64,000 nucleotides of DNA from Ustilaginoidea virens (Eukaryota; Ascomycota; Sordariomycetes; Hypocreales; Clavicipitaceae). This document shows, piece after piece, positions 1-12,019 of this stretch (its first letter is position 1; each line of letters starts with the position of its first letter). The DNA lies in the NCBI RefSeq assembly GCF_000687475.1, contig NC_057319.1:4268001-4332000 (forward strand), read 5' to 3'. The notes beneath the pieces were generated by a model that did no database searches, was not told the origin of the DNA, and saw only the letters and a list, made by a program, of their open reading frames with translations. The position numbers were made by a program, and so were the translations under genes.

Positions 1-538
1 GTCGACAGCTTGTGGCGCATATGAGAAGCTAGAAGGTGCGATGGGCCGCAGGTGGGTCGCTTTGGTCCACCGTGATTAGCACTGTTGCTGCTGCTATTAT
101 TAAGCGGCGGTAAGCCCAAGGGAGGGTGCACAGTGCAAAAGCAGTCCGAGACCTTCACTCACAACCCCTGTCAAGTGGGGCTTTTGGGGGATCGGGGCTG
201 GCCAGGTACCTTGAGCTGAAATCTGGCCTTTTGGCCCTTTGTGCATTCTTTTGGACACCTCGACACTTTTTCGAACAGCATTGCCTATTTTTAAATCGGT
301 GTGTTGCTTCTTCTTGCCCAGAACTTTTTTTCCTCTTCTCAACATCATAACCCGATCAACACGCATACCACCATTCCATTGGTGAAGACGCTGGTGCGAG
401 GACACAAGGGAACCTCGCTGCGCGTAAAGAACTGCCATCTTCTTTTTTTTTTCTTTTTTTTTTGCCTTTCCTTTCTTTTCTTTCGTGTACAATCCTTGCG
501 AGCCGAAGCTTAGCAAGCCTCACACAAATCCGTCCACA
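1..538. promoter_or_regulatory. Upstream region of KAR2
   Basis: No gene is supported here. The stretch just before the KAR2 start (about 438-482) is a pyrimidine tract of T runs and CTTTCC blocks, typical of fungal transcription start regions. An ATTGG (inverted CCAAT box) lies near 377. I looked for a canonical ER-stress element (CCAAT-N9-CCACG) and did not find one with correct spacing. Confidence 0.4.
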
Positions 539-2869
539 ATGGCTCGATCACGGAGCACATTGGCGTTAGGCCTCGGACTCCTTTGTTGGATCACCCTCCT
601 GTTTTCGCCCCTGGCTTTTGTCAAGACTGTTCAGGCTGATGATGCGGATAACTATGGCACTGTCATCGGTATCGTGAGTATTTGACCTTGAAAGAACAGC
701 ACGGCCAGCTGTGCGCGTTTAATGCGCCTACTTTTGGCGTTGTGGCATTGTGTGCAACGTGGCCTCCTTCAGGGAGGAATGCGGGACTAACTCGGGTCGT
801 TTGAATTCAGGACTTGGGTACAACGTATAGCTGTGTCGGTGTGATGCAGAAGGGCAAAGTCGAAATTCTCGTCAACGACCAGGGCAACCGAATTACGCCT
901 TCATACGTCGCCTTTACTGACGAGGAGCGCCTGGTTGGGGATTCAGCCAAGAATCAGGCCGCCGCCAACCCCGAACGAACCATTTTCGATATCAAGTGAG
1001 TATGGTGTGCTGTTAACTAACACATTTGCCGGATGACATGTCTTGCAGCCTTGCTGACTCTGCAAAACACAGGCGTCTGATTGGCCGAAAGTTCAACGAG
1101 AAGGATGTCCAGAACGATGTCAAGAACTTTCCCTACACCGTGGCTTCCAAAGATGGCAAGCCTGTCGTCAGGGTCAATGTGAATGGTTCCGACAAGACTT
1201 TCACTCCCGAGGAAGTGTCGGCCATGGTTTTGGGCAAGATGAAGGAGGTTGCTGAGTCATACCTCGGCAAGAAGGTCACCCATGCTGTTGTTACTGTCCC
1301 GGCCTACTTTAATGTGAGTACTCGTCTCACTTCTACGACTCTGGCATGAGCTGGTCACTGACACTCGCTGCAGGACAACCAACGTCAGGCCACCAAGGAT
1401 GCTGGTGTCATCGCCGGTCTTAACGTGCTCCGAATCGTGAATGAGCCCACCGCCGCTGCCATTGCCTACGGTCTGGACAAGACCGAGGGAGAGCGACAGA
1501 TCATTGTCTACGACCTCGGTGGTGGCACTTTCGATGTTTCCCTTCTCTCCATCGATCAGGGCGTCTTTGAAGTGCTGGCCACTGCCGGCGATACCCATCT
1601 TGGTGGCGAGGATTTCGATCAGCGCATCATCAATCACTTCGCCAAGTCGTACAACAAGAAGCACAACGTGGACATTACCAAGGATCTCAAGGCTATGGGT
1701 AAGCTCAAGCGCGAAGCTGAGAAGGCCAAGCGTACTCTGTCTTCTCAGATGAGCACTCGCATCGAGATTGAAGCCTTCTTTGAAGGCAAGGATTTCTCCG
1801 AGACCCTGACTCGCGCCAAGTTTGAGGAGCTCAACATGGATCTTTTCAAGAAGACTCTGAAGCCTGTCGAGCAGGTACTCAAGGATGCCAATGTCAAGAA
1901 GACGGAAGTGGACGACATTGTCCTCGTCGGCGGTTCTACTCGTATCCCCAAGGTGCAGGCTCTCATCGAAGAGTACTTTGGTGGGAAGAAGGCATCCAAG
2001 GGTATCAACCCTGACGAGGCTGTCGCTTTTGGTGCCGCTGTCCAGGCCGGTGTCCTCTCTGGCGAGGAAGGTACTGAGGAAATCGTTCTCATGGACGTCG
2101 CCGCTCTTACACTCGGTATCGAGACCACGGGTGGGGTTATGACCAAGCTCATTCCTCGCAACACTCCCATTCCTACCCGCAAGAGCCAGATCTTCTCTAC
2201 TGCCGCCGATAATCAGCCCGTGGTTCTGATCCAGGTCTACGAGGGTGAACGGTCCCTCACCAAGGATAACAACCTTCTCGGCAAGTTCGAGCTTACCGGC
2301 ATCCCCCCTGCCCCTCGAGGCGTCCCTCAGATTGAGGTTTCTTTCGAGCTTGATGCCAATGGTATCCTGAAAGTGTCTGCCCACGATAAGGGTACAGGCA
2401 AGCAGGAGTCCATCACCATCACCAATGATAAGGGTCGTCTTACTCAGGAGGAAATTGATCGCATGGTTGCCGAGGCCGAGAAGTACGCGGAGGAGGACAA
2501 GGCTACCCGAGAGCGCATTGAGGCGCGTAACGGCCTCGAGAACTACGCTTTCAGCCTCAAGAACCAGGTCAATGATTCCGAGGGTCTCGGCGGCAAGATT
2601 AGTGAGGAGGACAAGGAGACTGTAAGTCGATTTACCTTTGTGGTGTCCATGTTCGGGACGGTATCGCTGATGACGAACAGATTCTTGAAGCCGTCAAGGA
2701 AGCCACTGAATGGCTCGACGAGAACGGAGCCGAGGCTTCGACCGAGGACTTTGAGGAGCAGAAGGAGAAGCTGTCCAACGTGGCGTACCCCATCACGTCG
2801 AAGATGTACGGTAGCGGTGAGGCTGGCGGCGAAAAGGCAGAGGAGGCTGAGTTCCACGATGAACTGTAA
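539..2869 (+). CDS. KAR2: ER-lumenal Hsp70 chaperone BiP/Kar2
   Basis: This is the ATP-driven Hsp70 of the endoplasmic reticulum, which drives translocation and folding and acts in the unfolded protein response. The model has five exons: 539-673, 811-995, 1073-1313, 1374-2621 and 2681-2869, joined by GT..AG introns with frame kept, giving 665 residues, the usual size. The start gives a hydrophobic signal peptide (about residues 1-33). Hsp70 signatures follow: IDLGTTYS (45-52, split by intron 1), [11 protein letters not shown] and [12 protein letters not shown]. The substrate-binding domain lies in the end of exon 4, and the protein ends in the ER-retrieval signal HDEL. The signal peptide plus HDEL separates it from cytosolic Ssa and mitochondrial Ssc1 types. 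A long antisense open frame over exon 4 is a shadow of its codon bias. Confidence 0.97.
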
Positions 2870-3690
2870 TTGCATAGATGTTGTCATCAGAATGAGGCTT
2901 TTTTTTTTACGAACTCCAATAGCTCTCTGACCGGGTGTTTTTGCGTGGAAAATAGGCGTTTAAGATGATGTTCGATCTATGATTTGCCCCGGTATGTAAA
3001 GTAGATAGGACAAAGTGTGCTTTTCTGGACGCGTCTTGATGCGAATGAGGCTGGCGCATTGTGTGATTTGCTGTTTTGCTTGCCTCGATTCCGTTGCTGT
3101 TTGGGGGGGGGGGGGTGTTACGTTAGGAGGTACCCAATACTACCTAAATACTAGGTACCTACGTAAGGTACCTAAGATACCTCGACCTATCGCGGACGGC
3201 TGGTTGCAACTTGTAACAGCCGATGGCTTGTTGCCGCACGTGACGCCACGCCAAGTGCGGCTCCATTAGGCTTGACCTCATTTACTGCGCGATACTTGAC
3301 ACTTTTGCGTAACTCCCTTCTCCTCCCGCACATGCCTTGGCATCCCCTCTCGACTTTGCTGGTGCCAAGTCAAAAGGTCTGTCACCCAAAGACATGGAAC
3401 GGAGTAGCCTCATCACCCAGCCGAGCGAGTTTATTCAATTCTCCTCTGCAGGAGGGGACAGCCGCACGCGACAACCCTGCATGACATGACAGCTGCTTGC
3501 CACGCCGTTGCCAGATGGCACAGCGAGCCCTTCTCACGGCGGGAGCTTGAGGCGCAAGTCAGACCAGACCAGGGAAAAAAACGCAACCGCTACAACACAA
3601 CAAAACACAATACAACACAACACAACACATCACAGCACAACACAACCCACCCACACACATTGGTGCGGTGACTGTTAGGAATCTGCCACA
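2870..3690. other. Intergenic region with AGGTACC motifs and CA-rich leader
   Basis: No gene is supported. It holds the KAR2 3' region, a run of 13 G near 3103-3115, a dense group of AGGTACCT-type palindromes (about 3126-3183), and an imperfect ACAAC/ACACA microsatellite (about 3592-3660) that probably forms the 5' leader of the next gene. Confidence 0.5.
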
Positions 3691-4830
3691 ATGCACGGCG
3701 AGGCCAGCCCGGCCAGGGCGAGGTCGCGCAAGGCGCACAAGAGGAAGCGAAACGCGGAGCGGCACAGAGGGCCGGTCGAGCCGTCGCCACACGTTGCCAA
3801 AAGGGCGCGCCAAGGGCAGCCGTCATCGGGAGAGTGCGAGGGGGGCCGAGAGGTCGTCGACGACCCCAGCCGAAGCAACGATGTGCCTGGACCATCTGCG
3901 CCTGCGAGGATCCGGCTAAAGGTCGCTTCGAACCGGTCCCAGGCCGTTCCGGCGGGCGGCAACGCCTCTGGCGCCGTGCAGACGCTGGACTCGACCGGCA
4001 AGCAGGGGGGGACGGCTGGAGGAGGATCCTCAGACGCCAGCGCGAGGCGAAGAACCCCCCCGGGAGGAAGCGGTCGTCGCTCTAGCTCGGGCGGTCCCCC
4101 CGACAGACGGCAAGAAACGACGCCCCCGAAAGACGATCCGCCAGCCTCAAAGGACAGCCAAGACGGCGCTGATGGCTCCTCCGATGATGACGCCTCGAGC
4201 GGAGCGTCGCCCTCGGCAGTTGTCGACCCGGCCGCCGGGGGCGCACGCCCGTCCCAGACGGCCGACCTCGAGCGCGACATTGCCAAAGTCATGCGGCTCG
4301 TCGCAAGGACCGCCGACTCGTACTGGCGGCACAAGGGAGCCCTCGCGGGCTGGCTTGCCCGCGAGCACCAACGGGCCACCATGCGCCGCACCGCCCAAGG
4401 CGCCTCCTCCTCCTCCTCCTCCTCCTCCTACAGCCGCCTCGCCCCGGCGCGCAGGCTCGAGAGCATCCTCCCCCACATCCAGGAGCGGGCCGCCGCCGCC
4501 GTGCCCGCCAACTGGCCAAAGTACCTGGCCGAGCTGCGGCGGTTCTGCGAATCCCCCCGCATCCGCGGCATGGACTACGAGCAGCGGCTCATGCGCGTCG
4601 TCGACATTGTGCTGCTGCCCGAAGAGGCGGACGCCGTGGCGGGCGGCGAGTGGAGCAGGCTGCTGCGGGTGGTCGGGCTGTGCTCCGTGATAGCGGATGC
4701 GGTGGGCCCGGACGACGAGGTCCTGGACGACGAGGCCAAGAACCGCTGGATCGCGGGCAAGAAGACGGACATTGCGTGCCTGAGGCGCCTGATGGGCTCC
4801 ATGGCGCGGGTGGCCGACCTGGGCTTGTAG
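3691..4830 (+). CDS. Unrecognised basic, low-complexity protein
   Basis: This is a single open frame of 379 residues with no intron seen. I do not recognise the family. The N-terminus is strongly basic (RKAHKRKRNAERHR and AKRARQG, possible nuclear localisation signals). Residues ~40-190 are Ser/Gly/Pro/Asp-rich and look disordered. A serine run (about residues 236-243) is encoded by a TCC repeat at 4407-4427. The last 130 residues look folded, with amphipathic stretches around IQERAAAAVPANWPKYL and RLMRVVDIVLLPEEADA. The start at 3691 follows a CACA leader and is the first ATG of the frame. Codon use is very GC-rich, like an expressed fungal gene, and a dense antisense frame exists but has no recognisable content. 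A nuclear role is only a guess from composition. Confidence 0.6.
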   Translation: MHGEASPARARSRKAHKRKRNAERHRGPVEPSPHVAKRARQGQPSSGECEGGREVVDDPSRSNDVPGPSAPARIRLKVASNRSQAVPAGGNASGAVQTLDSTGKQGGTAGGGSSDASARRRTPPGGSGRRSSSGGPPDRRQETTPPKDDPPASKDSQDGADGSSDDDASSGASPSAVVDPAAGGARPSQTADLERDIAKVMRLVARTADSYWRHKGALAGWLAREHQRATMRRTAQGASSSSSSSSYSRLAPARRLESILPHIQERAAAAVPANWPKYLAELRRFCESPRIRGMDYEQRLMRVVDIVLLPEEADAVAGGEWSRLLRVVGLCSVIADAVGPDDEVLDDEAKNRWIAGKKTDIACLRRLMGSMARVADLGL

Positions 4831-4900
4831 TAGAAGGTTTTGGCTGGGCATGAGACAAAACCGGTGGCTCGGGCAAATCGGGAGGGACATGGCCGAGACC

Positions 4901-4943
<43 letters not shown>

Positions 4944-5478
4944 ACGGACGGGGACGCGGATTTGTTTTGGACCGCGGGGATAGAGGATGGAAGGGGTCCG
5001 TCCGTTCAGCCCTTGATGCTTTTGCGGAGGAGACGGGACGCAGCGCAGCGCAGCGCAGATGGGCAGGTTTTCTTGCTCGAAGGCGAAACGAGATGAAACC
5101 TCTTCCCCCTCCCTCGCCCCCCTCGACGTTGGTGCATCTACACCCCAAAGTTTGAAGTGCACGACTGTTTTCGAAAGAGGCACTCGGTTTCATGCCGGCA
5201 CGTTTCACGTCTCGACAATTTTGGTGAAATCGTCTCATCCCATACGAGACCCGAGTCTATATTCTTGTCTATCTCGCTTCAACAAGGTTTTAAACAAAAT
5301 CAAAAGCCGACCCGACATTTGTCTTCCGTGCGTACATTAAAGTAATGCAGTCTTGCAACTAGAGGGAGCATCGAAATAAACTAATAAAAAAGGGGTAAGG
5401 AAACACAAAAAAAAAATGCAGCAAAAGATGGCGAGAAGTTGGAGAAGAAAGAAAAAAAAAACAAAAAAAAACCCCCCA
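4831..5478. other. Convergent 3' region with a 40-bp poly(A) run
   Basis: This lies between two convergent genes and I see no gene in it. It contains an uninterrupted run of 40 A (4902-4941), a small CGCAG repeat (about 5039-5056), and an A-rich stretch with several shorter A runs at 5390-5470 just beyond the desaturase stop. Confidence 0.6.
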
Positions 5479-6435
5479 TCAGTGCAATCCGCTTTCTCCA
5501 GTGGCAGCCATGTACTTTTGACAACTGACCAGAATCCTGACTTGGTCGCTGACTTCCTCGAGTCGGCCAAGCACCTTTTTATTCCCATCCATGAATCCCA
5601 AAATGGAATAGGGGATGCCCGTGTCGGCGCAAAACTCCTTGACCAGGGCCTGGACCTTGCGGAGGTTGTGCCTGGGAACACGGGGGAAAAGGTGGTGAAT
5701 TGCCTGGAACTGCAAGCCACCGTGAATAAAGTCCAGCCAGGCTGGACAGTCAACGTCCATCGTGGTTCTCAGCTGCCGCTGCGGGAAAGACTCCTCTTCT
5801 CCCAGGTCCGAGGTGGACATGCCCCAGTGCGAAAGCGTGATCTGGACATGGAGCGGCATGGTGACCATGTGAGACACTAGGACAAAGGCCACGCGGACGG
5901 TCCAGCTGGGCAGTGTGCGCCAGAGGAGGACATAGCCAAAGAGGAACCAGTAGCAGCACATAAAGGCCACCTCGGTAGGTCGGATCCACCACGCCTTGCT
6001 GCTTCCCAGAGCCGACGACTTGGATGAGAGGACATGGAGCCACGAAAGGAGGTACAGGTTGAAGCGGGCAATGCCCATGACCGGGTAGTAGGTGTACTTC
6101 TGGTAAGGAACCAGGAATTCGGCAGCCTTGTCCCAGACAAACGTAAAGTTGTAGTACGAGGAACGGAGTGATTTGAAAAAGGAAGGGCACGTAGCAAAGA
6201 GCGGAAGGTTCTGAATGTCGGGGTCGTGTTGAGGTTGGTTGGTAATCAGATGGTGAACGTTGTGGCTGCTCTTCCACCAACCCATGGATAGGCCGCAGCA
6301 AAAGTCGGCAATGAACAAGCCGATGAGCGTGTCGACCGCAAAGATGGACGTGATGGCTCGATGACCGGCATCGTGAGCCGTAAACATGATTTGGTGCTAA
6401 GCAGCGGAAAAGCAAGAGTTTGGTTAGCGAAAAGG

Positions 6436-6484
<49 letters not shown>

Positions 6485-7979
6485 AGGGACTACAGCCCCA
6501 GGGTTGGACCGGCAAACAGTACAGTACGTCCGACCGACCGCCGTGCGGGAGAGACAAACCCAAAATAAGCCAAGGCAGGCAGCAGACGTCATGTACCACT
6601 CGGCGCGCAGGGCAACAATAAAACTGGCAAAGATAATCGTGTACCGAACCATCTCTTTGCCGTATTCTATGTAAGGGCAGCTGTAAAAGCCTCCCTCTTG
6701 AACGCGACGATGTAGCAGTCGGTACTTGTGTGCGATTTCCTGCTGGGTCTGCGTATCAAGAGACGGGTACTCTCTGATGTCCAGAGATTGGCCTTGTTGA
6801 ATCGCCCATTCTGTCCATTCATCTGGGTTCAGGGCTATCTGAGCTTGGCCAGGCTTCCCGACACCGTCACCCGGGTCATTTGAACGAGAAGATGAAGACG
6901 AATAACCGACCCTGGCACGAGGAACGGCTTGCTCAGACTGGGCGTTGGCTCGGGAGGCCGGGGAGGGGATGGGGGATAAGTGCCGCCCGGTTGCAGACTC
7001 GGGTTCAGGAGAAAGACTGCCCGATCTCTGGGAGGCAGCACTGCCGTAACCCTCGTCGACAAAGTCCTTTTCCTTTCCCGTTTCGGCATCGGAATCGTCC
7101 AATGAATTGTCGGGCTGGGGTTTGACCAGGAACACACCCCCTCTGATGGGTGGCGTTCGATTGGTCCAGGGGCCCGTTGGCTTCCGGCCGATCCGGTATG
7201 CCTTCATGGTTCTCAGCGTCTTCTCGGAGTGGTACCTGCAAGAGAGAAAAAAAAGGTGTCAGCGTCGCGTTGCACAAGGGATTTCTCACCAGCACCAGCA
7301 TCAGCACCAGCACCAGGCACCCCCCTCACCCCCCTCTTCCCTCTCCTCCCTTTTTTTCTGTTCCAAGGCCTTGATTCAAGGCGGTGGTGGTATGGTGGTG
7401 GTATGGTGCACTTGCGGTCTAATGCAGGTTTGTTGGGCATTGTGATGCGCTCGCGCCGGCGTCCGCGCCTCCCCCCACCCACATCTCAGCACGACGGGCT
7501 GCTCGATCTTGCATTATTTTGCACTAGATCAATCTGACATCTGATGATGTCTACCAAACGGGCGGTCATACCCATACTCTTTTTTTTTTTTTTTTTTTTT
7601 TTTGGCGCGCCAGCCACAATGCCATCAGCCGTGACGGCCTTGCCATGCCGTGGTATAAAACCCCAGCTGCTCTTTCTGACGTTGAGGAGAGGAAGACACT
7701 GATGCAAGAAAGACACGACACCACTCATCGGAAACCATGGTAGGGGGGAAGAAACCGGGGCAAGGAAAACGGAAAGTATTACGCTGTGATTTCGTCTGTG
7801 GCATCTCTTCCCACCATGTGCAGAATGGCCAGACTGCCGCCCGGATGTCGATCAAGCCAAGAATTCAAGCGGAGCACAAAGTCTTGGAAAATCACGATGA
7901 TGTCTCCATCAGCTATCATTTCGTCCACAGCATCTGGGGCGAGAACAGCATCACGGCTCCTGCTGCCAGCTGATGCCAT
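5479..7979 (-). CDS. Delta8-sphingolipid desaturase (cytochrome b5 fusion)
   Basis: This is a front-end desaturase that introduces the Delta8 double bond into the long-chain base of fungal glucosylceramides at the ER membrane. Three exons on the minus strand: 7979-7783, 7235-6560 and 6396-5479, giving 596 residues. The N-terminal cytochrome b5 domain has HPGG (45-48) and a second haem histidine at H68. The membrane desaturase domain has three histidine boxes: HDAGH (299-303), HNVHH (336-340) and QAIHH (522-526). The QxxHH third box marks a front-end desaturase. Residues ~90-190 between the domains are a Ser/Pro-rich insert. Intron 1 is long for this genome (547 bp) and holds a 24-bp homopolymer. 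Intron 2 (6397-6559) holds a 47-bp A run on the plus strand. An in-frame ATG further upstream would add a non-conserved leader. Confidence 0.93.
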
Positions 7980-10900
7980 TGCGCAAAATAGTAGGAGAAA
8001 TCGTCGACAAGTCGTCTCGTGGCAAAGCGAACGAAACTTGTATTGAAAATACTCGACGGGCTTTCGAGACAATGCGAGTCTGTCGCTGCGTCGTCGTCGG
8101 CTTCAAGTTCGGCTAGGGCTTCGGCTTGGGCTTCGGCTTGGGCTTCGGCTTGGGCTTCGTAACTGTATCAGGAGGAAAAAGGTGAACAAGGTGAAGAATG
8201 ATGGACGCTTCGAACTATGCGAATTCGGGTGACAAAACGATCGGCGAGAGAGGAGCAAGAAGGAATGACTGCTCAGAAGGAAGTCCTGCGAGGTCGACAA
8301 AATCCGGCTCAAACGAGGCAAAATATGGGACACGAATGAAACCCGGCCTGGACTGGACAGAAGCGAGGCACCAAGACGAAGGACCAAGTGAAAAAAGAGA
8401 CAAGTTCTGCCCTATAATTCACGGATCTAACAACGGGCCGGATGTATATACATACACACAAACAAGACGGGGGCAGCGCGACGAGCCTGTCATGCATTGG
8501 CAAATTGGCAAGGGGACATGAGCAGGTGCCATGAGCTTCCGTCAAACCAAAGTCGGATTTCCATAGCTGTCCGTCGACCGCAGTCACGTAGGGGCCCATA
8601 AATGGGGCGAAGAAGAAAGCAGAGCCAAGATTAAAGAATCAAATCCTTCCCAACTCGACCTGGGGGGGTTTCGTGTCGTAAAAGCCCCCAGCCCCTTTTA
8701 GCTACCGCCTAGTTGATCTACTGGTACTATTGACTAGTACTACTCCGTGCTACTACATAGCACCTCCAGGGCAGATGGCCTAGACGGCAGGCAGGGGTGG
8801 GACTAGGCTGGCACATTGACACACCACACCCCGCTTCCTTCCTTCCACGAGGCGTCCGTCTGGCCGGTACGTCCTCGTCTTGCCTGTCTGTCCTGTCTGT
8901 CCTGTCTGTCCTGTCTGCTCTGCGCCCGAGTTCTACGGGTCGGCAGGAAACATTGACGGTACGGGGTGAATCTACCTTCAAGTACGGAGTACACCATGGG
9001 GACAATCCATTCTGAATTTGAATAAAGCAATTGACACCAAGACACCAAGACACAGGGAGTACGGGTCAAGCAAAGTTCAAACGAGCAAGGATCCACGGCT
9101 CTACCACTCACATCACAGAAAGGCTGCGCCACGTCCGCCGCTGCGGTTGCAATCGCTTTGACTTTGTTTGGCCTGGTTGTCAGTCGCAGTCGTTGCAATA
9201 ATGGCTGTGTTGTGTCGACCAGGGTTCGGCTCAAAATTGGGGAGAGTTGTCCTCGAGTTTTGAAAGTTGCTGCCCTAGCAGCTAGCTCGTAGAGACAACA
9301 CGGTACGGATACCGCTAAAGCCAAGGTACCTGCCTCTAAGGTAGGCATGTGGCCATGCGAAGCCAAACCCAGCGTCAAATTGGGAAGGCGCAGGAGGAAA
9401 AAGGTGGGCGTGGATGAGAAGGCGCAAGAGCTGGGATTGGGTCCGCCATTGGTCGGTCAGGTGTCGATAGCATGTAACGATACAGGATGATCAATCGGTT
9501 GGGGGGGAGGGGGGGGAGGGGGCGGCAGCAATGTGATGTGATGGCGAGATGCAAATACGGAGCCTTGCAAACACATAGTTTGCCTTTTGCATATACGCAT
9601 CCTCCATTGGCAGCAAGGAGGCGTGGTTGGAGACAATAAGACACGCACAAAAAAAAAAAAAAAAACCCTCCGCCGGCTGTTTTTTTTAGTATGCGTGGCA
9701 ATTACTCGCGCCCAGGATCACCTCCAATCTACAGAGCGGCCCATGGCGGTTTCTCGCCCATCGATTGGCTGTTGCGCGCACGTGCCAGGCAAAGCAAGTT
9801 ACCGCGCCAAGCCAGCGCGGCAGTGTTCCTGGGCATGGGCCTGGGCCTGGGCCTGGGCCTGGCCCAAGGACGCGGGATGTTGTCTGGTTGAAACTTTGAG
9901 AGATGTGGACAAGGGTCCAGGTACCTCTAACTGAGGTACTTCCTACAGGACACAAACCGTAGCACGTTACTAGAGGTACCCCGGGACGGGGCACGAAAGC
10001 TTAGCCAATCAAAAGCGGGCCACCCGGGTCATTGCAGACAGATAGGTACCTCCCAATCAAGCAGATACCTGCCCGGAACCTCTAGGTAGTACCTAGGTAC
10101 TGCAAAGGTAATTATTCCAATTTCCAAGATCCACTCCCCCCGGACAAACCCTGGGTGCGATCCGATCCATCCCTGGCATCACGAGAGACGTGTCTGTTTC
10201 GTGCCAAAGACCCGAAGGGCGGTGTCTACCCTCGCTTGTTCGCCTCGCCTTTCTTCGATGCGCAGAGCAGTAAACGACCCATGCGGCATTAATATCTGCT
10301 CGCTTTGCAAAGTGTGATGGCAACCCTTCCATTGCACGTTCTTCATCATGACTCTAGCACATCTCGAGCTTCTCATGCGGGAAATTATGCAGATAGGCTC
10401 ATGGCCCCAGTCAAACACCATTGTCCAACACTCTTGGATCCAAGAATTCTTCTTTCCTACAGGTGTAGGGTGGTGGTGTTCAACTGTTTTTCGCATCATT
10501 TAGCCAATCCATTCCAAGCCTTCTGGCGTGGTTCGCCCTTCTTCTCACGGTGAAGCCGAGTCGAGCTTTGCTCCCAGCGAGCTCTGGACGCACCCATCCT
10601 GGTACACGTGCCGCGAGGTGTTGGAGGAACTTATGGATTCCATCTTGGCCAGGCATATGCGAAGTTGCCCTCGCTGATCGACGACTTACAGTCCTACACA
10701 CGAACACGAACGCGGTAATTGATGGCCGGCCCGTTCCCTCAATTCTTTTTTTTAAGCTTTGGGCGTGCACGGATATGTCCTTGCAGTCCTCGGCAGCTTC
10801 ATCCGGCTGCTCCTTTTCGACGGACCCGTTTCATGCCCAATATGGAGCCGTTTTGCCGTTGAACTGGGTTCGTGATGATATGATGACTTGCATCGTGCCG

Positions 10901-12019
10901 TGCGAGTGATACACGCTTTGTATATCGACAAACTAGCAGGTTTGCCCTGTACATCAGTTTACCAGGTACCGAGTTCGGGATACTATACTGGTTTTCACGA
11001 ATCACGAGTACGTTGTGCAACGTGCTTGCGGTGCTGATGCCACTGCCCCCTCCATGGTAATCGGCTTCGGCTTCGGCTTCGGCTCCCGCATCAGTGGCCG
11101 CAGCTCGCGTTAGCTGGGTTCCCAAGCGTCCTCAAGCCATCGCCGTCAACTGACCAGGGCCCAGGCAGTTTATGATTCCCTCGTGGATGCGTCACTGTAG
11201 ATGACACGACTGGCAGCAATTATCGAAGAGAAGCCGTCCTCCTTGGCTACTCCTTGCTGAGAATTTATCCTGTCGTCGTACCTGGTGGTCGACTTTGCCG
11301 TGTCCGAACCTTTGGCGCGGTGCGGATATAAATAAGGGCGTAAATATTCCATCATGACATTGCGTGGCCACCACTCACTGGCAACAGCAGTGCAGAACAG
11401 CGGACACTTGGCATGGCCGGCCGAGAGCCAATCTTGTGGCAAAGGGCGAACTTGACGTCCTTTTCCATTCTCCTCTCACGAATGATTGTTTCGTCCCTGC
11501 AATGCCAGGGTCAGAAGCGCCCCTGGCGACTGACTTATCGTGATGGTTCAAACGTGCTGTCAACTCCTTGTCGCAATGTCGCTGAGATGTACGGAGTCTG
11601 TAGCTTTTCATCGGGCTAGGAAGCCACTGTAAACGTGTCCGGCGAGATTTGACATTGTGTGTCAATGATTGCCCTGCTGCGAAACAGCCTGTTCCAGCCT
11701 TTTTCAGGCCGTTAGATGATAGCTCTGTGGCTGATGCGGTGGTGACGCTGGGCAGGGGTTTTCTTTTTGGCATGGGGATTTTGATCGGATTCCTGTTCGA
11801 AATCGGCCATCGCCGCCGAAAATCTGCGTGGTTGTACGGATCGTGCCACGAGTATTGAGGCCTAGGGTATGCAACGTGGCGTTACGACTCGAAGGACCAA
11901 TGACGCAATCGACTTGAATCAATGTCCAACCGCCAAACCCATCCTGGAGAACTGCCATGCGAACCATGATTTAATCCTCCACTGAACTGGTCGCCATTAA
12001 GCGTCCATTGCCTCCAACC
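7980..12019. other. 4-kb gene-free divergent intergenic region
   Basis: No convincing gene or RNA was found between the divergently transcribed desaturase and DUF2461 genes. Open frames here are short and lack recognisable motifs. The region holds a GGCTTCGGCTTG tandem (about 8108-8157), a CTGTCTGTC tandem (about 8883-8920), GGGCCT repeats (about 9836-9863), AGGTACC-type motifs (9327, 9920, 9975, 10044, 10086-10103, 10960) and TACGGAGTA-type motifs (8979, 11590). Undetected small RNAs cannot be excluded. Confidence 0.5.
8105..8160. repeat. 12-bp tandem repeat (GGCTTCGGCTTG)
   Basis: About four head-to-tail copies of a 12-bp unit lie 5' of the desaturase gene. A related GGCTTC triplication occurs again near 11065-11082. 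Confidence 0.85.

Noticed and set aside
1257..2384. 375-codon open frame antisense to KAR2
   Set aside because: It lies wholly over the conserved Hsp70 exon, has no recognisable motif, and is explained by codon bias of the sense gene.
4147..5238. 363-codon minus-strand frame opposite the unrecognised basic protein
   Set aside because: It reads through a 40-base homopolymer as poly-Phe and has no recognisable content; the plus-strand frame has a better start and leader.
8105..8160. Possible CRISPR-like or minisatellite array
   Set aside because: Units are 12 bp and directly adjacent with no spacers, in a fungal genome; it is a simple tandem repeat.
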